Counted from the first letter of the stretch, positions 53,275-63,387 are shown. The stretch: DNA of 64,000 nucleotides from Phycicoccus sp. Soil748 (GCF_001428025.1 NZ_LMSC01000009.1:165017-229016); one strand, 5' to 3'. A program made the numbers and translations. Notes: generated by a model from the sequence alone, not told the origin.

Positions 53275-54117
53275 CTACCGGCTCGAGCGCTCGAGCAGCT
53301 CGCGCAGGCTCGTCGCCGGGTGGCCCGTCAGCCGCTCGACGGCGTCGCTGACGTGCTCGACCTCACCGGCGGCGATCGCGGTGTAGGTCGACACCCAGGC
53401 GTCGACCTGCCAGTCGGGGGCGCCGTACGACGCCCGTGACGCATACGCCTCGGGCACCGTCTCCGCGACGTAGCGGGTGGGCGTCCCGGTCACCTCGGTG
53501 ATGGTGGCGGCGGCCTCTGCGAGGGTGAGCGCCTCGGGCCCGGTCAGGTCGTAGGTCGCGCCGGCGTGCGCCGCAGAGTCGGCGAGCACGACGGCGGCGA
53601 CCGCGGCGACGTCGTCGCGGGCGACCGCGGCGACCCTGCCGTCACCGGCCGGTCCGCGGATCGCGCCGTCGGTCACCATGAGCGGCAGGAAGTCGGCGTA
53701 GAAGCTGTCGCGCAGGAAGGTGAAGGCCATCCCCGAGGCCCGGATCGCCTTCTCGGTGGCAAAGTGGTCGCGCCCCAGGGTGAAGGTGCAGTCGGCGGCC
53801 GCGCCCTGGAACGACGTGTAGACGACGTGCCGCACCCCGGCGGCGGCTGCCGCGTCGACGAAGGCGAGGTGCTGACTGCGACGGTCGACGTCCTCGGCCG
53901 CCGACACCATGAGGAGCGTGTCGATGCCGGCGAGCGCCGCACGCACCACGGCGGTGTCGGCGTACTCGGCGCGGCGCACGGCTGCGCCGGGGACCTTGGG
54001 TGCAGCCTCCGGGCGTCGGGCCAGCAGCACCAGCTGGTCGCCGAGGTCGGCGAGCCGGCTCGCCACGGCACCACCCACCGCGCCGGTCACTCCGGTGATG
54101 CCCACGACGTCAGTCAT
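53275..54117 (-). CDS. NmrA/QOR2-like NAD(P)-binding oxidoreductase
   Basis: 280 residues. N-terminal NAD(P) loop GITGVTGAVGGAVA, then VVYTSFQGAA and the central FLRDSFYADFLP are those of the NmrA-like, quinone oxidoreductase 2 type of atypical short-chain dehydrogenases. The substrate is not readable. ATG 54117; it lies 9 bp after the GNAT gene on the same strand and probably shares its message. Confidence 0.86.
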   Translation of the reverse strand: MTDVVGITGVTGAVGGAVASRLADLGDQLVLLARRPEAAPKVPGAAVRRAEYADTAVVRAALAGIDTLLMVSAAEDVDRRSQHLAFVDAAAAAGVRHVVYTSFQGAAADCTFTLGRDHFATEKAIRASGMAFTFLRDSFYADFLPLMVTDGAIRGPAGDGRVAAVARDDVAAVAAVVLADSAAHAGATYDLTGPEALTLAEAAATITEVTGTPTRYVAETVPEAYASRASYGAPDWQVDAWVSTYTAIAAGEVEHVSDAVERLTGHPATSLRELLERSSR

Positions 54118-54126
54118 GGGGCGACG

Positions 54127-54606
54127 CTACCCGCGCGGGGCGTCGCCCGCAGGCAGGGCGAGGGTCATGAACACGCTGAACTCGTCGGCGGCATACGGCC
54201 CGAACGGCCCGCACTCGACGAAGCCCCGCCGCGCGTAGAGGCGCCGGGCAGGGGCGAACTCCGCAGGCGAACCGGTCTCGAGGCTCAGCCTCGAGTAGCC
54301 GCGAGCGACGGCCTGCGCCACGAGGTGCTCCAGCACCAGAGCGCCCACGCCGCGTCCGCGGTGCTCGGCGGCGGTGCGCATCGACTTCAGCTCGCCGTGC
54401 CGGCGGTCGAGCTCGCGCAGTGCCCCGCACCCGAGCCCCTCTTCGCCCTCCCAGACGCTCCAGAAGCTGAGGTCCGGGGTGCGCAGGCGGTCGAGGTCGA
54501 GGGTGTGCACGCTGTCGGGTGGAGAGTAGCGGCGCATGTCGGCCACGTGGGCAGCCAGCAGTGCCGCGACCTGCGGGGTGTCCAGGCCCCCGGAGCGGAC
54601 CTCCAT
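54127..54606 (-). CDS. GNAT N-acetyltransferase
   Basis: 159 residues. Acetyl-CoA loop RTAAEHRGRGVGALVLEHLV (about residues 76-95) and the closing LYARRGFVECGPFGPYAADE resemble YsnE/PapA-like members. Substrate unknown. ATG 54606 follows the hflX stop by 10 bp, so it forms a run hflX-GNAT-NmrA on the minus strand. Confidence 0.84.
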   Translation of the reverse strand: MEVRSGGLDTPQVAALLAAHVADMRRYSPPDSVHTLDLDRLRTPDLSFWSVWEGEEGLGCGALRELDRRHGELKSMRTAAEHRGRGVGALVLEHLVAQAVARGYSRLSLETGSPAEFAPARRLYARRGFVECGPFGPYAADEFSVFMTLALPAGDAPRG

Positions 54607-54616
54607 CGGGGTGTCG

Positions 54617-56086
54617 TCAGGCGGCGAAGTCGGCGAGCTCGGAGGCGAGCTCGGGGTGCACCCGGGCCTTCACGTGCGTGCCCCGCTCGGTGTGCTCGCT
54701 CGAGAGCACCTCGGCCTCCTCGTGCAGGCGGCTGACGAGGTCGCCGCGGTCGTAGGGCAGCAGCACCTCGACGTCGATGTCCGGACGGGGCAGCTCGTCG
54801 GCGATGAGCGCGCGCAGCTCGGCGAGCCCGGCGCCGGTGCGCGCCGACACCACGATGCAGTGCTTCTCGTGGCGACGGAGCCGGTCGAGCACCTCGGGGT
54901 CGGCCGCGTCGGCCTTGTTGACGACCACGACCTCCTTGACGTCAGCGGCGTCGACATCGGCCAGCACGGCCCGGACGGCGCTGATCTGGCCCTCCGGGTC
55001 GGGGTGCGAACCGTCGACGACGTGCAGCAGCAGATCGGCGTCGGCCACCTCCTCGAGCGTCGAGCGGAACGCCTCGACGAGCTGCGTCGGCAGCTGCCGG
55101 ACGAACCCCACCGTGTCGGCGAGGGTGTAGAGCCGCCCGTCCTCGGTCTCGGCCCGGCGCACCGTCGGGTCGAGGGTGGCGAAGAGCTGGTTCTCCACCA
55201 GCACCCCGGCGCCGGTGAGGCGGTTGAGGAGCGAGGACTTGCCGGCGTTGGTGTAGCCCGCGATCGCGACACTGGGCACCTCGTGCGCCTTGCGGCTCAG
55301 GCGGCGCGTGTCGCGGCTGGTCTTCATCTCCTTGATCTCGCGGCGCAGCTTGGCCATCCGCGTGTTGATCCGGCGGCGGTCGAGCTCGATCTTCGTCTCA
55401 CCGGGACCACGCGAGCCCATGCCCTGGCCGCCGGCGGCCTGGCCACCCGCCTGCCGGGACATCGACTCGCCCCAGCCGCGCAGGCGGGGGAGGAGGTACT
55501 GCAGCTGGGCCAGCTCGACCTGCGCCTTGCCCTCCTTGGACTTCGCGTGCTGGGCGAAGATGTCGAGGATCAGGGCGGTGCGGTCGATGACCTTGACCTT
55601 GACGACGTCCTCCAGCGCGCGGCGCTGCGACGGGGTCAGCTCGGTGTCGCAGATGACGGTGTCGGCACCCTCGGCGATGACGACGTCACGCAGCTCCTGG
55701 GCCTTGCCGGACCCGAGGTAGGTGCCGGTGTCCGGACGGTCGCGTCGCTGGACCAGCCCGGCGAGGACGGTCGAGCCGGCCGTCTCGGCGAGCGCGGCGA
55801 GCTCGCGCAGGGAGTTGTCGGCGTCCTCGGCCGTGCCCTCGGTCCACACCGCGGCGAGCACGACGCGCTCGAGGCGCAGCTGGCGGTACTCGACCTCGGT
55901 GACGTCCTCGAGCTCGGTGGACAGCCCGGCGACGCGACGCAGGGCGGCGCGTTCCTCGCGGTCGTACTGGTCGCCGTCGAAGCCTTGGCCGTCCTGGGGG
56001 CCGAGGTCGCCACCGGTCCTCGGGGTGGCGGTCTCCTCGGCGAGGGCGGCGGCGCGGAAGTCGAAGATGTCAGAGCGTGGTGTCAT
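54617..56086 (-). CDS. hflX: GTPase HflX
   Basis: 489 residues. The N-terminal HflX domain (GLVQRRDRPDTGTYLGSGKA), the linker with GSRGPGETKIELDRRRI, and the GTPase domain with G1 GYTNAGKSS, G3 DTVGF and G4 NKAD. HflX splits stalled 70S ribosomes, typically under stress. GAGGGAGAT precedes ATG 56086. Expected first gene of a three-gene run ending with the NmrA-like gene; divergent from the RsmC-like methyltransferase. Confidence 0.96.
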   Translation of the reverse strand: MTPRSDIFDFRAAALAEETATPRTGGDLGPQDGQGFDGDQYDREERAALRRVAGLSTELEDVTEVEYRQLRLERVVLAAVWTEGTAEDADNSLRELAALAETAGSTVLAGLVQRRDRPDTGTYLGSGKAQELRDVVIAEGADTVICDTELTPSQRRALEDVVKVKVIDRTALILDIFAQHAKSKEGKAQVELAQLQYLLPRLRGWGESMSRQAGGQAAGGQGMGSRGPGETKIELDRRRINTRMAKLRREIKEMKTSRDTRRLSRKAHEVPSVAIAGYTNAGKSSLLNRLTGAGVLVENQLFATLDPTVRRAETEDGRLYTLADTVGFVRQLPTQLVEAFRSTLEEVADADLLLHVVDGSHPDPEGQISAVRAVLADVDAADVKEVVVVNKADAADPEVLDRLRRHEKHCIVVSARTGAGLAELRALIADELPRPDIDVEVLLPYDRGDLVSRLHEEAEVLSSEHTERGTHVKARVHPELASELADFAA

Positions 56087-56169
56087 ATCTCCCTCAGGGT
56101 CTCATTGCTGCAACCACCTGGGCGACCGCTTTATGTCCTGACACGCCACGCGCTCTACCGTTGGCCCCG

Positions 56170-56787
56170 ATGAGCGCCGACGACCACTACTTCACCGCCG
56201 CACCGGCCAGCGCTGCCCAGCGACGCTCGATGACGGTGGAGCTCGCCGGGCGCGAGGTCACCGTGCAGACGGCCTCCGGCATCTTCAGCCCCGAGGGCGT
56301 GGACAAGGGCACCGCCGTCCTGCTGCGCGTGGCTCCTGCTCCCCCGACGACCGGCGCCCTGCTCGACCTCGGCTGCGGCTGGGGTCCGATCACCCTCACG
56401 CTGGCGCTTCGCTCGCCAGGGGCACAGGTGTGGGGTGTCGACGTCAACGAGCGGTCCCTGGACCTGCTCCGCACCACGGCGTCCTCGCTCGGCCTGGAGT
56501 CGGTGCAGGCCTGCCGCCCCGAGGACGTGCCCGACGCACTGTCGTTCGAGGCCATCTGGTCCAACCCGCCCATCCGGGTCGGGAAGGCCGTGCTGCACGA
56601 CATGCTGCTCACCTGGCTTCCCCGGCTCGTGGTCGGCGGTGCCGCCTACCTCGTCGTCCAGAAGAACCTGGGCTCCGACTCCTTGCAGCACTGGCTCACC
56701 GACCAGCTCCCCGCAGACGCGTATGCCGTGTCCCGCTTCGCCTCTGACAAGGGCTTCCGGGTCCTCGAGGTCCGCCGCACGGCCTGA
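56170..56787 (+). CDS. RsmC-like class I methyltransferase
   Basis: 205 residues. SAM loop LLDLGCGWGPITLTLAL, and the NPP catalytic motif in IWSNPPIRVGK typical of N-methyltransferases acting on RNA bases or protein amides. It begins DDHYFTAAPASAAQRRSMTV, the COG2813 signature, so 16S rRNA guanine methylation (RsmC-like) is the best guess. TACCGT (56156-56161) is 8 nt before ATG 56170. Convergent with dapF, 2 bp apart. Confidence 0.88.
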   Translation: MSADDHYFTAAPASAAQRRSMTVELAGREVTVQTASGIFSPEGVDKGTAVLLRVAPAPPTTGALLDLGCGWGPITLTLALRSPGAQVWGVDVNERSLDLLRTTASSLGLESVQACRPEDVPDALSFEAIWSNPPIRVGKAVLHDMLLTWLPRLVVGGAAYLVVQKNLGSDSLQHWLTDQLPADAYAVSRFASDKGFRVLEVRRTA

Positions 56788-56789
56788 GC

Positions 56790-57653
56790 TCAGGCGAGGG
56801 TGGTTGTGCCGTCGGCCACCAGGGCCGCTGGACCGGCGAGCTCGACCTCCTGGTCGGGCAGCATGCGCACGCGCAGCCGTCCCCCGAGCACGTCCACGGT
56901 CCAGGAGTCGCCGATGTCACCGGCCCAGAACCGGGTCGCGATCGCCGCGGCCGCCGCGCCCGTGCCGCAGGAGCGGGTCTCGCCGACGCCGCGCTCGCGG
57001 ACGCGCATCCGCACGTGGCCGGGCCCGATCGGGCGCACGAACTCGATGTTGGTCCCGTGCTCGGGCTCGGGGTTGACGACGGGGTGGTGGTAGAGGTCGA
57101 GGTCGTCGAGGTCCACCGTCTCGGGGAGCGCGACGACGGTGTGCGGGTTGCCGAGGTCGACGCTCAGGGCCGAGAACGGGTCGTGGCCCGCGACGTGGAC
57201 GAGGGCGTCGAAGCCCTCCGCGTCGGCGATGTGCGGTTGGGTCAGCCGCCACGGACCGAGGTTGACCGCGATGAGGTCCGGCCCCTCGAACCGCACGAGC
57301 TTCGTGCCGGCGCGGGTGGCGATGGCGAACTCGTCGGCGGTCTCGAGACCCTCGCGACGCAGGTAGGCCGCGAAGACCCGGGTGCCGTTGCCGCACATCT
57401 CGGCGACGCTGCCGTCGGCGTTGCGGTAGTCCATGAACCACCGGGCTCCGGAGGCCTGCTGCAGCACCAGCGCCTCTGTCGCCAGGGCGGTCGGTACGAC
57501 GCGGATGACGCCGTCACCGCCGATGCCGGCGTGGCGGTCGGCGAGCCGGGCGGCCTGCTCGCTGGAGAGCGGCCGAGACCCCTCGAGGTCGGGCACCAGC
57601 ACGAAGTCGTTCTCGGTGCCGTGGCCCTTGGTGAAGGGGGTCTGGTCAGCCAT
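56790..57653 (-). CDS. dapF: Diaminopimelate epimerase
   Basis: 287 residues. Converts LL- to meso-diaminopimelate for lysine and peptidoglycan. Both active-site cysteines are visible, in EMCGNGTR and in TRSCGTGAAA. GIGGDGVI near residue 45 is also characteristic. ATG 57653 lies 11 nt after CAGGGA; ATG 57662 is an alternative. It overlaps the miaA end by 8 bp. Peptidoglycan with meso-DAP is therefore likely. Confidence 0.96.
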   Translation of the reverse strand: MADQTPFTKGHGTENDFVLVPDLEGSRPLSSEQAARLADRHAGIGGDGVIRVVPTALATEALVLQQASGARWFMDYRNADGSVAEMCGNGTRVFAAYLRREGLETADEFAIATRAGTKLVRFEGPDLIAVNLGPWRLTQPHIADAEGFDALVHVAGHDPFSALSVDLGNPHTVVALPETVDLDDLDLYHHPVVNPEPEHGTNIEFVRPIGPGHVRMRVRERGVGETRSCGTGAAAAAIATRFWAGDIGDSWTVDVLGGRLRVRMLPDQEVELAGPAALVADGTTTLA

Positions 57654-58575
57654 GGGCGCCATTGTCCCTGACGACGGCCAGGGCCCGCGCCAGCAGCCCG
57701 TCCCGCGCGTCGGCCGACGCGTCGAGCCAGTGGATCCGCGGGTCGGCGTTGAACCACGACTCCTGCCGGCGGGCGAACCGGCGGGTCAGGGTGGCCGTCT
57801 GCTCCTTCGCCTGCTCCTGGTCGAGCGTCCCGTCGAGCTGGGCGAGGGCCTGGGCGTAGCCGAGGGCGCGGGAGGCGGTGCGACCCCGGCGCAGCCCCAG
57901 CTCGTCGAGGCCCCTCACCTCGTCGAGCAGGCCGGCCCGCCACATGTGCTCGACCCGCGCTCCGATCCGCGCGTCCAGCTCGGGGCGGCCGACCCGCAGC
58001 CCGAGCACCACGGTCGGGCGGACGAACTCCCGCCGGGGCATGGTCGCCGAGAACGGCCGCCCGGTGAGCTCGACCACCTCGAGCGCACGCACGATACGCC
58101 GGACGTTGTTGGGCTGGATCTGCTCCATCGCGACGGGGTCCAGGGCGCGCAGGCGCTCCGCCATCGCCCCGGTCCCGAGCTCGTCGGCCTCCGCCTCGAG
58201 CCGGGCCCGGACCGCCGGGTCGGTCGGGGGGATGTCCAGGACATCGAGGGCCGCCCGGACGTACAGGCCTGACCCGCCGACCAGCACGGGCCGCGCCCCG
58301 CGCCGGCAGATGGAGTCGATGTCGGCGCGTGAGGCCACCTGGTAGGCAGCCACCGACGCCTCGTCGGTGACGTCCAGCACATCGAGCTGGTGGTGGGGTG
58401 TGCCGCGCCGCTCGTGCGGCGCCAGCTTGGCCGTGCCGATGTCCATGCCGCGGTAGAGCTGGCTGGCGTCGGCGTTGACGACCTCGCCGCCCAGCACCTC
58501 GGCCAGGTCGAGCGCGAGGTCGGACTTGCCCGTCGCGGTGGGCCCGACGACGGCGACGATCACCGGTGCAGGCAC
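57646..58575 (-). CDS. miaA: tRNA dimethylallyltransferase
   Basis: 309 residues. P-loop VGPTATGKSDLAL at 10-22, DASQLYRGMDIGTAK next, then NNVRRIVRALEV. It adds an isopentenyl group to A37 of tRNAs reading U-initial codons, the step before MiaB. GTG 58575 is 10 bp after def. The order miaA-dapF is standard in actinobacteria. Confidence 0.95.
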   Translation of the reverse strand: MPAPVIVAVVGPTATGKSDLALDLAEVLGGEVVNADASQLYRGMDIGTAKLAPHERRGTPHHQLDVLDVTDEASVAAYQVASRADIDSICRRGARPVLVGGSGLYVRAALDVLDIPPTDPAVRARLEAEADELGTGAMAERLRALDPVAMEQIQPNNVRRIVRALEVVELTGRPFSATMPRREFVRPTVVLGLRVGRPELDARIGARVEHMWRAGLLDEVRGLDELGLRRGRTASRALGYAQALAQLDGTLDQEQAKEQTATLTRRFARRQESWFNADPRIHWLDASADARDGLLARALAVVRDNGAHG

Positions 58576-58585
58576 CGGGAGTCGC

Positions 58586-59182
58586 TCACAGGTCGTGCTC
58601 GTCCGGGCTGTCGTGACCGAACGGGTCGGGGTCGACGCCCGGCATCCAGCTCTGGCCGGGGCCGCCCCAGCCGGCCTTCTTCACGGCCTTGCGGGCCTTC
58701 TTGCCCCACTTGTCGTTGAGCCGGTCGACGTAGAGGAAGCCGTTGAGGTGGTCGTACTCGTGCTGCATGCAGCGGGCGAACCACCCGGTGGCCTCGAACG
58801 AGATCTCCCGGCCGTCGGCGTCGTACCCGGTGACGCTGGCCCGCTCACCGCGCTTCAGCGGGAAGCTCTCCCCCGGCACGGACAGGCACCCCTCGACCTC
58901 CTCGTGCGGGTCGGGGTCCTCCTGCGCCGGCTTCGAGGCCGTGACGTAGGGGTTGACGATGACGCCAAGGGCCGGCACGTCGTCGTCGTTGTCCATCTGC
59001 CACGTGAAGATGCGCAGGCCGACGCCGACCTGCGGGGCGGCCAGCCCCACGCCGTTGGCGGCGTCCATGGTCTCGAACATGTCGGCGATCAGCTCGGCCA
59101 GCTCGGCGTCGAACGCCTGCACGGGCTCGGCGCGGCGGTGCAGCACCGGGTCGCCCGTGATCACGATGGGGCGGATGGTCAT
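58586..59182 (-). CDS. def: Peptide deformylase
   Basis: 198 residues. All three motifs are present: GVGLAAPQVG, EGCLSVPG and the metal-binding QHEYDHLNG. It removes the formyl group of nascent proteins. The C-terminal extension KWGKKARKAVKKAGWGG (about 35 residues, basic) is typical of actinobacterial members. ATG 59182; a minus-strand TAGCGT lies about 40 bp upstream. Inserted between miaA and miaB relative to Mycobacterium. Confidence 0.95.
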   Translation of the reverse strand: MTIRPIVITGDPVLHRRAEPVQAFDAELAELIADMFETMDAANGVGLAAPQVGVGLRIFTWQMDNDDDVPALGVIVNPYVTASKPAQEDPDPHEEVEGCLSVPGESFPLKRGERASVTGYDADGREISFEATGWFARCMQHEYDHLNGFLYVDRLNDKWGKKARKAVKKAGWGGPGQSWMPGVDPDPFGHDSPDEHDL

Positions 59183-59280
59183 GCGGGGAGTCTTCCAGAT
59201 CGACGAGGTGGGTCGGGACGCTATCGGACGCGAGGTGTGGCGACGCCTGTTGTCCGGTCGGGGTGACTGACGGAGGGTGG

Positions 59281-60801
59281 CTAGCGACAGGCGGGGGCGG
59301 CGGCCTGTTGGGCGGGACGACCCAGCCCCGGCATGCCGAGGGAGACAGCGGGCTTGCCCGGCACGGGCGAGTCCTGCGCGGCGGCCCACGCGTCGCCACC
59401 GGCCGTGCGCCGTACGGCGTAGACACCGCCCGCGAGGGCCGCATCCGCGACGAGGTGGTGCGGGGCGCCGTAGGTGACGCCGACGGTGACCATGTCGCCG
59501 GGCCGGGGCCGCTCTGCGCCCTCGGGCACGGCGAAGTGCACGAGCCGGTTGTCCTGCGCCCGGCCCGAGAGCCGGTGGGTCTCGGTGTCCTTGCGACCCT
59601 CACCGGTGGCGACGAGGACCTCGACCTCGCGGCCCTCGAGGGCACGGTTCTCGGCCCAGGAGACCTCCTCCTGCACTGCGATGAGGCGCTCGTAGCGCTC
59701 CTGGACGACGGCCTTGGGCAGCTGGTCGGGCATGGTCGCCGCGGGGGTCCCGGGGCGGATGGAGTACTGGAACGTGAAGGCGCTGGAGAAGCGGGCTTCG
59801 CGGACCACCCTCAACGTCTCCTCGAAGTCGGCGTCGGTCTCGCCCGGGAACCCCACGATGATGTCGGTGGTGATCGCGGCGTCCGGGATCTGCTCGCGGA
59901 CCTTGTCGAGGATCCCGAGGAACTTGGCGCTGCGGTAGGACCGGCGCATCTCCTTCAGGACCCGGTCGGAGCCGGACTGCAGCGGCATGTGCAGCGACGG
60001 CATGACGTTGGGCGTCTCGGCCATCGCGGTGATGACGTCGTCGGTGAAGGCCGCCGGGTGCGGGCTGGTGAAGCGCACCCGCTCGAGGCCCTCGATCTCT
60101 CCGCAGGCACGCAGCAGCTTGCCGAACGCGAGCCGGTCGCCGAACTCGACGCCGTAGGTGTTGACGTTCTGGCCCAGCAGGGTGACCTCGACGACGCCCT
60201 GCTCGACGAGCGCCTGCACCTCGGCCAGGACGTCGCCGGGACGCCGGTCGGCCTCCTTGCCGCGCAGGCTCGGCACGATGCAGAACGTGCAGGTGTTGTT
60301 GCAGCCCACCGAGATCGAGACCCAGCCGGCATAGGCGGAGTCGCGTCGGGTGGGCAGGGTGCTGGGGAACACCTCGAGGCTCTCGAGGATCTCGACCTGG
60401 GCCTCGCGGTTGTGGCGGGCACGGTCGAGAAGCGCCGGGAGGCTGCCGATGTTGTGGGTGCCGAAGACCACGTCGACCCAGGGCGCCCGCGCGACGATGG
60501 TGTCGCGGTCCTTCTGGGCCATGCAGCCACCGACGGCGATCTGCATGTCGGGGTTCGCGGTCTTCGCCGGTCGCAGCTGCCCGAGGTTGCCGTAGAGCTT
60601 GTTGTCGGCGTTCTCACGCACGGCGCAGGTGTTGAAGACGACGACGTCGGCGGTGTCGGGCCGAGCCGTCGCGGGGACGCTGTTGACGTCGACGTAGCCG
60701 GCCGTCTCGAGCAGGCCGGCGAGCCGCTCGGAGTCGTGCACGTTCATCTGGCACCCGTGGGTGCGCACGTCGTAGGTCTTCGGGGTCATCTGTGTGGTCA
60801 T
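59281..60801 (-). CDS. miaB: tRNA-2-methylthio-N6-dimethylallyladenosine synthase
   Basis: 506 residues. Radical SAM methylthiotransferase: N-terminal cluster starts [14 protein letters not shown], radical SAM motif [15 protein letters not shown], and a C-terminal TRAM domain. It thiomethylates i6A37 made by MiaA. ATG 60801 or ATG 60789 may be used; minus-strand TACCCT is 10 nt before the first. The last 45 residues, Ala/Pro-rich, extend beyond TRAM. Confidence 0.96.
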   Translation of the reverse strand: MTTQMTPKTYDVRTHGCQMNVHDSERLAGLLETAGYVDVNSVPATARPDTADVVVFNTCAVRENADNKLYGNLGQLRPAKTANPDMQIAVGGCMAQKDRDTIVARAPWVDVVFGTHNIGSLPALLDRARHNREAQVEILESLEVFPSTLPTRRDSAYAGWVSISVGCNNTCTFCIVPSLRGKEADRRPGDVLAEVQALVEQGVVEVTLLGQNVNTYGVEFGDRLAFGKLLRACGEIEGLERVRFTSPHPAAFTDDVITAMAETPNVMPSLHMPLQSGSDRVLKEMRRSYRSAKFLGILDKVREQIPDAAITTDIIVGFPGETDADFEETLRVVREARFSSAFTFQYSIRPGTPAATMPDQLPKAVVQERYERLIAVQEEVSWAENRALEGREVEVLVATGEGRKDTETHRLSGRAQDNRLVHFAVPEGAERPRPGDMVTVGVTYGAPHHLVADAALAGGVYAVRRTAGGDAWAAAQDSPVPGKPAVSLGMPGLGRPAQQAAAPACR

Positions 60802-60883
60802 CGCATCGACAAGGGTACGTGCTGCGCACGGCTGGTATGCCGCGCGGGCGCGTGGCCCCGCATGCAGCCCCGGAGGCGCGCCG

Positions 60884-61645
60884 TCAGCGCGTCCGGAGGT
60901 CGGCGACGAGCGGCGGGGCGGCGACCACGAGGAGCACGAGGGCGGGCGCGACCAGCACGGTGAAGCCGAGGGCGAGGTAGCCGACGGCGCCGGCCACTCC
61001 GCCGACGAAGAACAGACCGACCAACCCGGCCAGCATGCCGAGCTTGCCGAGGTCTGCGCGCACCGGCGGCAGGCCGACCGTCCGGCTGCGGTACGCCGCC
61101 TTGCCCAGCTCGATGCCGATGTCCGTGATCATGCCGGTGACGTGCGTGGTGCGGATCTGCGCGGCGGAGATCTTGGTGATGATGGCGTTCTGCAGACCCA
61201 TGGTGAAGCACAGCACCGCGACGAACACGAGGTCGCGGTGTCGCCAGGTGAGCTGGTCGGCCAGCCCTCCGAAGGCGAGGATCAGCAGGGCCTCGAGCAC
61301 CAGGACGTTGGCGAACCGGGCCTCGTGGTGGCGCCGACGGCCCCAGTTGAACAGCATCGCGCAGGTCATCGCTCCGAGGACGAAGCAGGTGATGGCCTCC
61401 ACCCCGGTGCCGACCAGGCGCATCGACCCGAGCACGAGGTGGTCGGCGACGGATGCGGTCAGGCCCGTCATGTGGGAGGTGTAGACGGAGACGGCCACGA
61501 ACCCCACGGAGTTCAGCATCCCTGCGATGAAGGCGAGCAGGTCGGCCAGGTAACGGTTGCGCCGAGGTGTGCGCGTGGCGCCGGCCACCGTGACCAGGCG
61601 CGCCGAGAGCGCGGTCAAGCGCGGCGCGGACGGCTGCGGTTGCAC
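60884..61645 (-). CDS. DUF1275 (YoaK-like) membrane protein
   Basis: 253 residues with six hydrophobic segments. Family-specific: [20 protein letters not shown] (about residues 43-62) and [20 protein letters not shown] followed by HVTGM. Function unknown. GTG 61645 follows TAGCCT (61653-61658) by 7 nt, so it is probably leaderless. Confidence 0.85.
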   Translation of the reverse strand: MQPQPSAPRLTALSARLVTVAGATRTPRRNRYLADLLAFIAGMLNSVGFVAVSVYTSHMTGLTASVADHLVLGSMRLVGTGVEAITCFVLGAMTCAMLFNWGRRRHHEARFANVLVLEALLILAFGGLADQLTWRHRDLVFVAVLCFTMGLQNAIITKISAAQIRTTHVTGMITDIGIELGKAAYRSRTVGLPPVRADLGKLGMLAGLVGLFFVGGVAGAVGYLALGFTVLVAPALVLLVVAAPPLVADLRTR

Positions 61646-61707
61646 GAGTGCGAGGCTACCGGCGCAGTCCTCCGGGGTGAGCAGAGGTCAGTAGGTCGCT
61701 GGTTGCA

Positions 61708-61722
61708 GGGGCGCCACGCCCC
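61708..61722 (-). terminator. Short hairpin after LamG-like gene
   Basis: GGGGCG-CCA-CGCCCC, a 6-bp GC stem 25 bp past the stop of the minus-strand secreted-protein gene. Weak but well placed. Confidence 0.4.
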
Positions 61723-61747
61723 GTGCCGATCCGGTCTGCAGCCGACG

Positions 61748-62479
61748 TCAGCAGGGCATCTTGGCCATCAGCGCGGCTCTGGCGCCAGCACCGGAGACCA
61801 CGCCGGCACAGTCGAGCTGGCCCCGGAACTGGTCGGTCCACGTGGTCGTCGAGCCCTTGCCCCCCACGTACAGGGGACGGCCGGACGTCAGCCGGATGGT
61901 CCCCGGTGACAGCGCGTAGGTGTTGACGTACCCGTCGACCGCGATGCTGATCGAGCCGGACTGCCGGCTGCAGACGACCTCGTGCGAGGCCCCGTTGGCC
62001 AGTGAGGTGCGGGTGGACTTGGCGACCATGTAGCCCTTGGTGCCCTTGAGGACGCAGATCGCCGTGCCGCCGTTGACCGGTTGCAGCGCGATCTTGAACT
62101 GGGCGGGATCGTTGCCCATGCCGCCCTGGATGACGTTGGGGTTGGACTTTGCCACCAGGCTGTTCGTACGCAGGACTGCCCCGAAGGCGAACTCGAGGTC
62201 GCCCGGGCTGAAGGTCGACCCGTTCGCCTGGCCGTAGGCGGGGGCCGCGTTGAAGCTCACGTAGCCGGTGCCGCGGCTCCAGCTGCCCTTGAGCGAGATG
62301 TTCTGCGGGTTGCCGTCGAGGTCCGCGACCGTGGCGCTGCCGGCCGCGACAGTGAAGTTCCACAGACCCGACGGACCCGTCGCGGCCTGGGCGTGTGGCG
62401 CCGCGAGCACCACCGCCGGCACCAGGGCCGCCAGACCGACAACCGTGGCAGCCGCCAGCTGCCTCACTGACGTGCGCAT
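61748..62479 (-). CDS. Secreted LamG/concanavalin-like protein
   Basis: 243 residues. Signal peptide (RTSVRQL then hydrophobic core, cleavage after HAQA near residue 32). The mature part reads as an all-beta domain with GLWNFTVAAGS and ISIAVDGYVNTYAL, as in LamG-like laminin domains, which bind sugars or proteins. Three cysteines (ICVLKG, EVVCSR, QLDCAG) plus a terminal one could form two disulfides. GAGGGGG stands 6 nt before ATG 62479. Cell-surface role unknown. Confidence 0.75.
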   Translation of the reverse strand: MRTSVRQLAAATVVGLAALVPAVVLAAPHAQAATGPSGLWNFTVAAGSATVADLDGNPQNISLKGSWSRGTGYVSFNAAPAYGQANGSTFSPGDLEFAFGAVLRTNSLVAKSNPNVIQGGMGNDPAQFKIALQPVNGGTAICVLKGTKGYMVAKSTRTSLANGASHEVVCSRQSGSISIAVDGYVNTYALSPGTIRLTSGRPLYVGGKGSTTTWTDQFRGQLDCAGVVSGAGARAALMAKMPC

Positions 62480-62726
62480 CGCAATCCCCCTCATCGACTG
62501 TGTGGTGCGGACACCCAGTTGTCTTTCCCTCGCAAGGGTTGCGGCACCCTGCAGGTCAACCCTAGGAAGGCGGGCAGCGGGTTGACTTCACCACTGCGGC
62601 GTACCCGCGCTGCGCCGAAGAGCGGACGGAGCAGCCCATCCCGTCGAGGGAGGCCGGCCGGCCAGCGCAGCTGTGCCTGCCCACGCTGCAGCAGGGATGG
62701 GGCCGGGTTCGGCCGGGGAACGGAGG
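62480..62726 (-). promoter_or_regulatory. Upstream region of LamG-like gene with inverted repeat
   Basis: 247 bp between recX and the LamG-like gene. Inverted repeat GTCAACCC (62555-62562) and GGGTTGAC (62579-62586), 16 bp apart; the left arm read on the minus strand gives a TTGAC -35-like element. A minor hairpin CGCAA-GGG-TTGCG sits at 62531-62543. No clear -10 follows, and no gene is visible. Confidence 0.4.
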
Positions 62727-63377
62727 TCAGTCCCGCCGGTGCTCTGCAGCCTCCGCGAGAGCCTCTCGGATCACGGACATCGACAGGTCGGCGGGGTAGC
62801 CCTTGCGAGCCAGCATCCCTGCCAGCCGTCGCTTCTGGACGAGGACGTCGAGCCCGTGCATCGACCGCAGCTTCTTGGCGACGAGTCGCTCGGCCTGGTC
62901 GCGCTCGGCGTGCGGGTCGATGGCGTCGAGGGTGGCACGGGCCGTCTCGTCGTCGACCCCCTTGGTGCGCAGCTCGCGGGCCAGCGCTCGCTTGGCCAGC
63001 CCACGCCCGGCCTGCTGCGACCGCACCAGCATCCCAGCGAACGCCTCGTCGTCGATGAGGCCGACCTCGGTCATGCGGTCGAGCACGGCCTCGGCGACGT
63101 CGTCGGGGCACTCACGCTGCTTGAGCTTGTCGCGCAGCTGCTGGCGGCTCCTGGGTGCCATCGCGAGCTGTCGAAGCACGATCTGCCGGGCGACGTCGTG
63201 GGCGTCCGGCTCGGCGTCCCGCGACTGCAGGTCGCTCTCGGGGTCGCCGGGGATGGGTTGCCACGCCTCCGGACGCCGTGGGGCAACGGTGGGCCGGTGT
63301 CCTGCCACGGCCTCGGACGACGTCGCGGCGAGGGCAGCCTCGAAGGCCGCCCTCGCCGCAGCGTGTCGATCAGTCAT
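62727..63377 (-). CDS. recX: Regulatory protein RecX
   Basis: 216 residues. RecX three-helix repeats: ARQIVLRQLAMAPRSRQQLR, GLIDDEAFAGMLVRSQQAGR and the final LAGMLARKGYPADLSMSVI. It binds RecA filaments and limits their activity. A 50-residue Ala/Pro-rich N-terminus precedes the core. ATG 63377 lies 10 bp after recA; the pair is expected to be one transcript. Confidence 0.94.
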   Translation of the reverse strand: MTDRHAAARAAFEAALAATSSEAVAGHRPTVAPRRPEAWQPIPGDPESDLQSRDAEPDAHDVARQIVLRQLAMAPRSRQQLRDKLKQRECPDDVAEAVLDRMTEVGLIDDEAFAGMLVRSQQAGRGLAKRALARELRTKGVDDETARATLDAIDPHAERDQAERLVAKKLRSMHGLDVLVQKRRLAGMLARKGYPADLSMSVIREALAEAAEHRRD

Positions 63378-63387
63378 GCGGGATGGC